Assembly: GCF_003576455.2 (NCBI RefSeq)
Contig: NZ_CP032869.1
Location: 3,286,001 to 3,350,000, forward strand
From: Mucilaginibacter celer
Lineage (GTDB): Bacteria; Bacteroidota; Bacteroidia; Sphingobacteriales; Sphingobacteriaceae
DNA: 64,000 nt
Reading direction: 5' to 3'
Within the stretch, counting starts at the first letter, position 1. Each line of letters begins with the position of its first letter. A model generated the notes under the pieces. The model was not told the DNA's origin, searched no databases, and was given only the letters and a program-made list of their open reading frames with translations. A program made the position numbers and the translations under genes. Below are positions 8,767-17,561 of the stretch, one piece after another.

Positions 8767-8790
8767 ATTTACGTAAACGTTTACGTAAAT
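8767..8790. promoter_or_regulatory. 24-bp perfect palindromic operator, LacI type
   Basis: Perfect dyad with the centre aaacgttt, the central CG step typical of LacI/GalR operators, flanked by ttacgta on each side. It lies between the divergent inositol oxygenase gene (starts 8638) and the LacI-family gene (starts 8833), so one dimer could control both and autoregulate. Confidence 0.8.
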
Positions 8791-8832
8791 CTGTTACATT
8801 AGCGGTTTAAAACCCCGCTACAATCAGCCTTT

Positions 8833-9840
8833 GTGGATAAAGTAAACATCAAAAAGCTCGCCGCCGAACTTAACCTCTCTGCCGCTACCGTATCGCGCGC
8901 GTTAAGGGACAGCCATGAAATTGGCGCGGCAACCAAGGCAAGGGTAATGGAAATGGCGCGGAAGATGAATTACGTAGCCAACCCATCGGCCAGTAACCTG
9001 CGCAGCCATAAAAGCAAAACCATAGCGGTTATTGTGCCTGAGATTGCAAACAGCTTTTTTTCGCAGGCTATAAACGGTATTGAAGAGATTGCCCGTGCGC
9101 ATAATTATCACGTACTGATATACCAGACCCACGAGAACGTTGAAGCTGAAAACGCCTTTATCCGAAGCCTGCTAAGCGGACGTGTAGATGGGATTTTAAT
9201 ATCGATAGCCAGCGGTACAAGCGAAAGCCGGAATTATAAGGATGTATTGCCCGTTTTGCCTTTGATATTTTTCGACAGGGTTTGTGAGGATATCGAGGCC
9301 ATCAAAATAACCACCAACGATTACCAGAGCAGTTATACCGCCACCAAACATCTCATTGAAAATGGCTGCAAAAAGATAGCGTATTTAAAAGCTATTGACC
9401 ATACTCCTGCCGGAAAAAACCGCATAGCTGGCTATGTTAATGCTTTAAAGGATAGTGAGATTTTATTTGATGAGCGGCTAATGATAGATACCCGGAGCGA
9501 GCAGGAAAATGTTGAGTTGATCAAAAATCTGCTGCAAACTCAGAAGCCGGACGGGCTCATCGCCTCGATAGAAGAGCTATCTCTCCCCTGCTATTACGCG
9601 TGTCGGGAATTAAGCTTGAAAATCCCAACGGATGTAAAGATCATTAGCTTTTCGAACCTGAAAACAGCCGGGATTTTAAACCCATCGCTTACAACAATAG
9701 CTCAACCTGCATTTGAAATGGGCCGGACAGCGGCCGGGATTTTGTTTAAGATATTGAACAGGAAAGAGGTTGAGCTAAACCAGACTTTGGTTTTGGATTC
9801 GGAGTTGGTGGTGCGGGATTCGACGCAAAATTTGTATTGA
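8833..9840 (+). CDS. LacI/GalR-family transcriptional regulator
   Basis: 335 residues. Residues 4-50 form the LacI helix-turn-helix (IKKLAAELNLSAATVSRALR) and hinge helix; residues 60-330 are a periplasmic-binding-like sensor domain (KTIAVIVPEIANSFFSQAI). GTG start at 8833, 43 bases after the palindromic operator; no in-frame ATG is better placed. Divergent from inositol oxygenase, so the ligand may be inositol, glucuronate or a related sugar acid (inferred from the neighbour only). It probably represses both genes. A palindromic repeat follows the stop. Confidence 0.92.
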   Translation: MDKVNIKKLAAELNLSAATVSRALRDSHEIGAATKARVMEMARKMNYVANPSASNLRSHKSKTIAVIVPEIANSFFSQAINGIEEIARAHNYHVLIYQTHENVEAENAFIRSLLSGRVDGILISIASGTSESRNYKDVLPVLPLIFFDRVCEDIEAIKITTNDYQSSYTATKHLIENGCKKIAYLKAIDHTPAGKNRIAGYVNALKDSEILFDERLMIDTRSEQENVELIKNLLQTQKPDGLIASIEELSLPCYYACRELSLKIPTDVKIISFSNLKTAGILNPSLTTIAQPAFEMGRTAAGILFKILNRKEVELNQTLVLDSELVVRDSTQNLY

Positions 9841-9858
9841 TAGAAAAGAATAAAAAGG

Positions 9859-9953
9859 CGTCAGTGCGAGGCACGAAGCAATCCCCGATTTGCAGAGCGG
9901 CTATGCATGTCCGCCTTGTATAGTTTGGGATTGCTTCGTACCTCGCAATGACG
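9859..9953. repeat. palindromic repeat, tgcgaggcacgaagcaatcc type
   Basis: 27-bp arms at 9859-9885 and 9927-9953 pair with two mismatches around a 41-bp loop that contains further partial dyads. The arm sequence resembles a palindromic intergenic repeat that I recall from many Bacteroidota genomes. It sits exactly between convergent genes (LacI regulator and TonB receptor), where the hairpin could end transcription from both sides. Confidence 0.75.
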
Positions 9954-9989
9954 TGGTGGTATTAGATTGATTTCAAGCATTGTAAAGCA

Positions 9990-12461
9990 TCAAAACGGAA
10001 ACATCACTTTCAAACTCACGTTCCGTCCAATATTACAAATCCCGGAACGGCCATTTGGCGACGCTGTGTAATATTCAAAATACTTTAACCGGTTTAAATT
10101 TGATTGATAGGCTTTATCAAACAAATTATCAACCTGCAAAAACAACTCGCAAAACGTTCGTTCCGATTTTGTTTTGATTTTGGTTCCCGCACCAACATTG
10201 ATCAATGTATATCCCGGTGTAGCTGTTTCGGTATTATCCAACGCGTAAAAACGATTTTGCGCAGCATAAATATCAGCCTCAAGCTTAAAATATGTTTTTG
10301 AGAAAGTTTTTCCGTTTTGCTGCAAATTAAACTTCAATTCCGAGCGCACATGCACCGGCGGTATAAATGGCAGATACTTAGCCGCCCCGTTTGATTGAGC
10401 GATGAGTTTTTGATCTTTATTAATACCCGTTACATAGGCCAAACTATTATTAAATGCCAGCCATTTTAACTTTTGTGGATGCAGATTTACCGTTACCTCA
10501 GCCCCATACAACCTGGCTTTCGATTGCTGATATTTGTAGGTGCTATTGCCGGGAACAATAACCACCGGGTTGCCATTAGCATCGTTCAATTTAGCCTGAA
10601 AGATATAATTATCAATATTATTATTAAAAAACTCGGCAATAAGGTCGGCATCTTTCAGGTAAGATATAATTCCGATATCCTGTTGTAAGCTAAATTCGGG
10701 TTTAAAAGTACGGTCGCCTAAGTATACAATGTGCGCTCCGGGATCCAAGCCGTTCGAGCCAATCTCGGTAATATTTGGCGCACGGTAGCCACGGGCAATA
10801 TTGGCTTTCAGTAATAACCGTTCACTTACGTTATAGGTTAACCCCAAACTGCCCGAAACGCCATGGTAGGTATGTCTGAAAGCAGGGAACTGCAAATTAG
10901 CCCCCGCCGTATCGGGTAGCGCAACATGTTTGGTAAAACCATTATCAGGATTTGGCCCCACATAAAAATCATTCCACCGGATATTACGGTTATCATACCT
11001 GATGCCACCCGACAGATCAAGCTTTCCAAAAGTTTTTTTGGCGAAAAAGAAAGTTCCCGCATCAAACAAATTATAATCAGGTATTGGGAAATCAGTAGCA
11101 GCTTTACTCCGGTTAGTTTGATACATGCCGTTTACACCGATGGTACTTTCAATACCGGCAAAGGCGGGCAGGTTATATTTTACATCATAATTAAGCGTAT
11201 TCAACACCACATATAAACCCGGCTGATTAACCATTGTGGGATGATTATATTCCCCGCGAATACTTTGTTGCAAACCCAAAGCCACATCAAGGCTGCTCTG
11301 CCCCATTTTTAACTCACCAAAACTATACAACCTGTAATGCTGAATGCGTTGGTGCAGTGGCGCTATAGCATATGACCTGAGCTCATTATCGCTAACCAAC
11401 GGCCTGTTCTTAATATCATCCGCTGCCCCCTCGGCAACCTGTTTGGTAAAACGCCGGGAAAGCGAATCGCGGCTACCGTCGGGTATTTCCTGTTTGTTAT
11501 CATATAATGTACCGGATAGCTGCCAGAAGCCCCACTTTTTATCAGTTCGTACATTGCCACTCAGGTTATACTCCCGGAAACCGGTATTATAAACAAACCC
11601 ATCAACCTTGTTCTGATAATCATGAGCAGTCTTAGCCGTGGCACGGAAAGTATATTTCCAATCAGTTTTTTTATACGCCAGGCCAAGCGATGTACCGATC
11701 ATGCCATTGTTGGTATGATAATCGGCCAGGTAATCGCCTTTTAAAACCCCATCGCCGTTCTCGGGCATAGCCGGGATCATATTGATCACACCCGCCAGCG
11801 CATCCGAACCGTAAATTAAACTTGCCGGGCCTTTAATTACTTCAGCCCTGCCTATGCCATATTGATCGATCTCGATGCCATGTTCATCGCCCCATTGCTG
11901 GCCTTCCTGCCTTATGCCATCGTACAAAGTAAGCACCCTGTTATAGCCCAGGCCGCGGATAAATGGTTTGGAAATATTGGGGCCGGTAGTAACCGCGCTA
12001 ACGCCTGGTACGCCTTTAACAATAGCATCTATAATGTTATTATTCACGTTTTCGTTCATTTCCCTTTTGGTCATTACAGCAATAGGCACGGGGTTTTGGC
12101 GAAGTTCGGTAGCACGAGACACGCCGGTTACCACCACTTCGTTTAGTTTGGAATTGTTTTCTTTTAAATTGCCGCTCAGAGTTGTTACTTGCCCGCTTTG
12201 TATGGTGACCTTATACTTTTCGGTAAGATAACCTATTGCGGAAAATGACACTTCGTAGCTGCCGGGTTTGATGTTCTTCAGTTCGTAATGGCCTTTATCA
12301 TTGCTGGTGGTACCGGTTTGGGTACCGGTAAGCACTACGGTGGCGTATGCAAGCGGTTCGCTGCCTCCCGTTAAGCGGCCCTTTAACGAGCCGTTTTGGG
12401 CGTAGGCGGCAAAGTGTATAGTGGTAATTATTAGCAGTAAAAGCGTACGGGTTGTTTTCAT
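9990..12461 (-). CDS. TonB-dependent outer-membrane receptor (non-SusC)
   Basis: 823 residues. N-terminal signal peptide (to about residue 21, AAYAQ), a carboxypeptidase-regulatory-like beta domain (residues 25-105), a plug domain (115-235; IRGLGYNRVLTLYDG, GSDALAGVINMI), then a 22-stranded barrel ending in aromatic Phe (KVMFPF). Length and plug type fit siderophore or metal receptors rather than SusC (about 1000 residues). Upstream on the minus strand a TAnnTTTG box (complement of 12509-12516) is 48 bases before the ATG. No SusD, exporter or metal-handling partner is adjacent, so the ligand is open. Confidence 0.88.
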   Translation of the reverse strand: MKTTRTLLLLIITTIHFAAYAQNGSLKGRLTGGSEPLAYATVVLTGTQTGTTSNDKGHYELKNIKPGSYEVSFSAIGYLTEKYKVTIQSGQVTTLSGNLKENNSKLNEVVVTGVSRATELRQNPVPIAVMTKREMNENVNNNIIDAIVKGVPGVSAVTTGPNISKPFIRGLGYNRVLTLYDGIRQEGQQWGDEHGIEIDQYGIGRAEVIKGPASLIYGSDALAGVINMIPAMPENGDGVLKGDYLADYHTNNGMIGTSLGLAYKKTDWKYTFRATAKTAHDYQNKVDGFVYNTGFREYNLSGNVRTDKKWGFWQLSGTLYDNKQEIPDGSRDSLSRRFTKQVAEGAADDIKNRPLVSDNELRSYAIAPLHQRIQHYRLYSFGELKMGQSSLDVALGLQQSIRGEYNHPTMVNQPGLYVVLNTLNYDVKYNLPAFAGIESTIGVNGMYQTNRSKAATDFPIPDYNLFDAGTFFFAKKTFGKLDLSGGIRYDNRNIRWNDFYVGPNPDNGFTKHVALPDTAGANLQFPAFRHTYHGVSGSLGLTYNVSERLLLKANIARGYRAPNITEIGSNGLDPGAHIVYLGDRTFKPEFSLQQDIGIISYLKDADLIAEFFNNNIDNYIFQAKLNDANGNPVVIVPGNSTYKYQQSKARLYGAEVTVNLHPQKLKWLAFNNSLAYVTGINKDQKLIAQSNGAAKYLPFIPPVHVRSELKFNLQQNGKTFSKTYFKLEADIYAAQNRFYALDNTETATPGYTLINVGAGTKIKTKSERTFCELFLQVDNLFDKAYQSNLNRLKYFEYYTASPNGRSGICNIGRNVSLKVMFPF

Positions 12462-12717
12462 TTATATAGTATGATAAATTTTATGCGACGGCTGTGTTTA
12501 AATTCAAACAAACATAAATAAAAAATTAGACAGGACTAATTTATTTTATTAGATATAATTTATTCAAAAAAATTACCAACCCAAAAACCAATCATTCTGT
12601 ATTTTTTGATGAGATTATATTTGTTATTTATAGCAGCTTATTTACATATATTTAACAACCATCAGGTTTAGTTAGCATAATTAAGCTTGTTGAAAACCGC
12701 GGAAGATTTTAACTCAA

Positions 12718-15700
12718 ATGAATTCGATTGCTTTTGTTGATACTGAGATAAACCCTAAAAACGATCGTATAATGGATATTGGGGCTATCAAGGACAATGA
12801 AAGCGCTTTTCACAATCCATCCGAAATTGAGTTTGGCCGGTTTATTAGCGGGGTTCAATTTATTTGTGGCCATAATATTTTAAACCACGATATAAAATAC
12901 ATAGGGCGGATAATCGCCGATGTAGGGATAAATGGATTAAATATTATCGATACTTTATTTCTCTCTCCCCTGTTGTTTCCAGCCAACCCTTATCATGCCT
13001 TATTAAAGGATGATAAGTTACAATCCGACGATCTCAACAATCCGCTTAATGATTCGAAAAAAGCCAAAGAGCTGTTTTTTGATGAGGTTACGGCATTCAA
13101 GCAAACTGATGGAACGTTGAAACAGATCTATTACCTGTTATTAAACCAAACACGGGAGTTCGGCGCGTTTTTCAGGTTTATAGGATATTTATGCCCGGAC
13201 ACAGGTGTGAGAGACCTTATCCGGCAAAAATTCAAAGATCAGATTTGCTCGGAAGCGGGCTTAATGAAAGCAATTTCAAATCACCCTATCGAACTGGCTT
13301 ATTCCCTGGCACTCATCAATGCAAACCACAGGTATTCCATTACCCCTCCCTGGGTGTTAATGAATTACCCAAAAGTTGAGTGGATCATCTACAGCCTCCG
13401 CAATAATCCCTGCATCACGGGCTGCCCGTATTGCCTGCAAGCGATGGATGCCCATCGCGGGTTGAAAAGATTTTTCGGCTTTGATGAGTTCAGAAAATAC
13501 GGGGATGAACCCTTGCAGGAAAAAGCGGTTAAAGCGGCCATCAACAATAAATCGTTACTGGCAGTGTTCCCTACCGGTGGTGGCAAATCCATTACCTTCC
13601 AGGTACCGGCACTGATGGCCGGCGAAAACAGCAAGAGCCTTACGGTAGTGATCTCGCCGCTGCAATCATTGATGAAAGATCAGGTTGATAACCTGGAGAA
13701 GATAGGCATTACCGATGCAGTTACCATCAACGGCCTGCTTGACCCAATTGAAAAAGCAAAATCATTTGAACGGGTTGAGAACGGATCGGCGGCACTGTTG
13801 TATATCTCGCCCGAATCATTACGGTCTAAAACTATCGAACGCCTGCTTTTAGGCCGCAAGATTGCCCGTTTTGTGATCGACGAAGCACACTGCTTTTCCT
13901 CATGGGGACAGGATTTCAGGGTTGATTATTTGTATATCGGTGATTTTATAAAGGCTTTACAGCACAAAAAGAGCCTTGATTATACTATCCCGGTATCCTG
14001 CTTCACGGCTACGGCCAAACAAAAGGTTATTGAAGATATCAGGGAGTATTTCAGGAACAAACTTTCGCTGGAGCTGGACCTATTCACCTCCAAAGCCTCA
14101 CGAACCAACCTGCAGTACCAGGTTTTTAGCAAGGAAGGTAACGACGAAAAATACCAGACCGTTCGTGATCTTATCGAACAAAAAAATTGCCCTACCATTG
14201 TATACGTTTCCAGAACCCGCAACGCCGAAAACATTGCCGATAAGTTAGCCACCGATGGTTTCAACGCCCGCGCCTTTCACGGCAAAATGGATGCGAAGCT
14301 GAAAACCGCCAATCAAAACGCTTTCATTGCCGGCGAAGTGCAGATTATGGTGGCCACATCGGCCTTTGGGATGGGAGTAGATAAGAAGGATGTGGGTTTG
14401 GTGATCCATTACGAACTTTCCGATTCGTTGGAGAATTATGTTCAGGAGGCCGGTCGCGCGGGGCGGGATGAAAACATAGAGGCCGATTGTTACGCGCTGT
14501 TTAATGAGGAAGATTTGAGTAAGCATTTTATAATGCATAATCAAACCAAACTTTCTATTAAAGAGATTCAGCAGGTTTGGAAAGCCGTAAAGGATATTAC
14601 AAAGTTTAGATCAACCGTTTCAAATTCAGCTTTAGAAATTGCCCGGAAGGCTGGTTGGGACGACAACGTTGCCGAAATTGAAACACGGGTAAAAACCGCC
14701 ATATCCGCACTCGAAGATGCCGGTTACCTAAAACGCGGGCAAAATATGCCACGCGTATTTGCCAATAGTATCCTCGCGAAAACCGCCCAGGAAGCCATCG
14801 ATAAAATAAATCTGTCGACCAGGTTTGACGACAAGCAAAAACAGAAGGCGGTGAGGATCATTAAAAAGCTTTTCTCGAGCAAAAGCAAAAAGCAGGGTAA
14901 CGAAGAAACAGCCGAATCGAGAGTTGATTACATCGGCGACCATTTAGGGTTGATGAACGGGGATGTAATTGCCATTATAAACCTGCTGCGGGAAGAAAAA
15001 ATCCTGGCAGATACCAAAGACCTAACTGCGTTTATTAAACGTACCGAAAATAAAAATCGCTCGCTCGCCATCGTTGAAACGTTCGCCAGAATTGAAAAAT
15101 TTTTACTCCCCTATTTTGAACAGGAGGAAAAAACGATTCAGGTTAAAGAATTAAATGAGGCTGCCGCAAACGCGGGCTTTGATGATGTAAATCCCAATAA
15201 AATTAAAACCATCATCAATTTTTGGTCGATAAAAAAATGGATCAAACGCCAAAGTTCCGACTTTTCGAAAAGTCATTTTGTGGTGATGGCAAATTACCCC
15301 GAAGCCGAGCTGCAAGACAAAATGAACAAGCGGCATGAACTTGCCCGGTTTATTGTAGCCTTTTTGTATCAACGCAACATCTCTGATCCCGAAAAAGGTA
15401 AAGAAAATAGCGAAGAAACCCTTATCGAATTTTCGGTACACGAACTAAAAACTGCTTATGAAAACAGCCAGACGTTATTTAAAGTAGACGTAACAATAGA
15501 TGATATTGAAGACACGCTGTTTTACCTATCCCGAATTGAGGCCATAAAAATTGAGGGTGGCTTTATGGTGGTTTATAACCGCTTAACCATTGAACGCCTG
15601 GAGCAGGATAACAAGATCCGTTACAAAGTGGAAGATTATCAAAAACTGGAGCAGTTTTACGCCAATAAGGTTCAGCAGATACATATTGTGGGCGAGTATG

Positions 15701-17520
15701 CCAAAAAGATGATCGCTGATTATAAAGAGGCGCTGCAATTTGTTGAAGATTATTTCCAGCTCAATTACTCGTCATTCCTTAACAAATATTTTAAAGGCAA
15801 CCGCCGCGATGAGATTAACCTCACCATTACCGCCACCAAATTCCAGCAGCTTTTTGGTGAACTTTCGCACACCCAATTAGCCATTATTAAAGATAAGGAC
15901 GCCAAACATGTAGCGGTAGCGGCAGGCCCAGGCAGCGGAAAAACAAGGGTGCTGGTACATAAACTGGCTTCGTTGTTTTTTATGGAAGATGTAAAGCACG
16001 AGCAATTGCTAATGCTCACGTTTTCGCGGGAGGCGGCTACAGAGTTTAAAAAAAGGCTGATTAAACTGATTGGCAACGCTGCGCTGCGTATCGAAATAAA
16101 AACCTTCCACTCCTATTGCTTTGATTTGCTGGGCAAAATTGGCAGTCTGGAAAAATCGGACCAGATACTTAAGCAAGCCATCAAAAAAATCAGGAATAGT
16201 GAGGTTGAAGTAAACCGCATCACCAAAACCGTTTTAGTGATTGACGAAGCGCAGGATATGGATAGCGATGAGTTTGACCTTGTACGCGCCCTGATGGAAC
16301 AAAACGATGAAATGAGGGTGATAGCCGTTGGCGACGATGATCAGAACATTTATGAGTTTAGAGGTGCCAGCTCCAAATATTTAGAGGAATTTATTACCGT
16401 AAACAGGGCCGCCCGGCACGAGCTGATTGAAAATTACAGGAGTAAAAGCAACCTGGTGAGTTTTAGTAACCAGTTTGTACAAACGTTAAGGCACCGGCTA
16501 AAGCAAACGCCAATTGCAGCTAAACAAACCGACGACGGAAAAATAAAATTAGTTCAATATCAGCATAAAAACCTCATTGTTCCGCTGGTGGAAGATATTG
16601 TGAATACCGGCCTTACCGGCACTACCTGTGTATTGGTGACTACCAATGATGAAGCTTTAAAAATTACCGGCCTGCTTATAAAAAAAGGCTTCAAGGCAAA
16701 GCTGATTCAAAGTAACGATGGCTTTAATTTATATGATTTGCTGGAAGTAAGGTATTTTATAAGCCGTTTATATCTTACCGACGATGTTTACACCATTGAC
16801 GATGAGATTTGGAAAAACGCCAAAACTGACCTGGTAAAGAATTTTCAACGGAGCGCGAGGCTGGAGCTTTGCAATAAAATGCTAAGGGATTTTGAAGTAA
16901 TTAACCCTAAACTAAAATATAAATCAGACCTCGTATCCTTTATCCGCGAGTCGAAACTGGAAGATTTTTTTGATCAAAACGGCGAAACCATATTCGTATC
17001 AACCATACATAAAGCTAAAGGAAAAGAGTTTGACAATGTGTTTATGATGCTTGAAGATTTCAACGTATCAACAGATGAGAAAAAGCGCCAGCTGTATGTG
17101 GGGATGACACGGGCTAAGAAAAACCTTACTATCCATGTAAACTCAAACCTGTTTGATGGCTTTAGTGCCACTAACCTGGAAAGGGCTGAAAATAACGATG
17201 TTCATCCAGAGCCTAACCAGCTAACTATATTACTAACTCACCGGGATATCTGGCTTGATTATTTTGATAGCCGCCAATCTTTTATTTCACAACTTTTAAG
17301 TGGTGATAAACTGATTGTAAGCGGCGATGAATGCTTAACTACAGCAAGACAATCTGTTTTAAAATTCTCTAATGGCTTTTTGAAGCAGATTGAAGAATTA
17401 AAAAACAAAGGATACACCTTAAAAAGCGCTAAGGTAAACTTCATTGTTTACTGGCAAAGCGAGCGGATAGCTCAGGAAATAAAGATCATTTTACCGGCCC
17501 TATATTTTGAAAAAGTTTAG
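12718..17520 (+). CDS. DnaQ-like exonuclease - RecQ helicase - UvrD helicase fusion
   Basis: 1600 residues with three enzyme parts. Residues 1-130: DEDD exonuclease fold (FVDTE at 7-11, GHNILNHD at 51-58, and a later H..D..D segment). Residues about 230-245: a CxxxCPxC cluster, possibly a metal site. Residues 265-600: RecQ-type SF2 helicase, with PTGGGKS (285-291), DEAH (about 388) and QEAGRAGRDE (about 575-584), followed by winged-helix-like regions. Residues 1045-1510: UvrD/Rep SF1 helicase, with AGPGSGKT (1069-1076), VIDEAQD (about 1173), GDDDQNIYEFRG and GMTRAKK (about 1462). All ATPase motifs look intact. A TATATTTG box at 12616-12623 is a candidate -7 element. Stands alone; role in DNA repair or defence is inferred. 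Confidence 0.93.
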   Translation: MNSIAFVDTEINPKNDRIMDIGAIKDNESAFHNPSEIEFGRFISGVQFICGHNILNHDIKYIGRIIADVGINGLNIIDTLFLSPLLFPANPYHALLKDDKLQSDDLNNPLNDSKKAKELFFDEVTAFKQTDGTLKQIYYLLLNQTREFGAFFRFIGYLCPDTGVRDLIRQKFKDQICSEAGLMKAISNHPIELAYSLALINANHRYSITPPWVLMNYPKVEWIIYSLRNNPCITGCPYCLQAMDAHRGLKRFFGFDEFRKYGDEPLQEKAVKAAINNKSLLAVFPTGGGKSITFQVPALMAGENSKSLTVVISPLQSLMKDQVDNLEKIGITDAVTINGLLDPIEKAKSFERVENGSAALLYISPESLRSKTIERLLLGRKIARFVIDEAHCFSSWGQDFRVDYLYIGDFIKALQHKKSLDYTIPVSCFTATAKQKVIEDIREYFRNKLSLELDLFTSKASRTNLQYQVFSKEGNDEKYQTVRDLIEQKNCPTIVYVSRTRNAENIADKLATDGFNARAFHGKMDAKLKTANQNAFIAGEVQIMVATSAFGMGVDKKDVGLVIHYELSDSLENYVQEAGRAGRDENIEADCYALFNEEDLSKHFIMHNQTKLSIKEIQQVWKAVKDITKFRSTVSNSALEIARKAGWDDNVAEIETRVKTAISALEDAGYLKRGQNMPRVFANSILAKTAQEAIDKINLSTRFDDKQKQKAVRIIKKLFSSKSKKQGNEETAESRVDYIGDHLGLMNGDVIAIINLLREEKILADTKDLTAFIKRTENKNRSLAIVETFARIEKFLLPYFEQEEKTIQVKELNEAAANAGFDDVNPNKIKTIINFWSIKKWIKRQSSDFSKSHFVVMANYPEAELQDKMNKRHELARFIVAFLYQRNISDPEKGKENSEETLIEFSVHELKTAYENSQTLFKVDVTIDDIEDTLFYLSRIEAIKIEGGFMVVYNRLTIERLEQDNKIRYKVEDYQKLEQFYANKVQQIHIVGEYAKKMIADYKEALQFVEDYFQLNYSSFLNKYFKGNRRDEINLTITATKFQQLFGELSHTQLAIIKDKDAKHVAVAAGPGSGKTRVLVHKLASLFFMEDVKHEQLLMLTFSREAATEFKKRLIKLIGNAALRIEIKTFHSYCFDLLGKIGSLEKSDQILKQAIKKIRNSEVEVNRITKTVLVIDEAQDMDSDEFDLVRALMEQNDEMRVIAVGDDDQNIYEFRGASSKYLEEFITVNRAARHELIENYRSKSNLVSFSNQFVQTLRHRLKQTPIAAKQTDDGKIKLVQYQHKNLIVPLVEDIVNTGLTGTTCVLVTTNDEALKITGLLIKKGFKAKLIQSNDGFNLYDLLEVRYFISRLYLTDDVYTIDDEIWKNAKTDLVKNFQRSARLELCNKMLRDFEVINPKLKYKSDLVSFIRESKLEDFFDQNGETIFVSTIHKAKGKEFDNVFMMLEDFNVSTDEKKRQLYVGMTRAKKNLTIHVNSNLFDGFSATNLERAENNDVHPEPNQLTILLTHRDIWLDYFDSRQSFISQLLSGDKLIVSGDECLTTARQSVLKFSNGFLKQIEELKNKGYTLKSAKVNFIVYWQSERIAQEIKIILPALYFEKV

Positions 17521-17561
17521 GCATGATCGTGATATTTAGCTCGGCAAATCTTTCAAATCCA

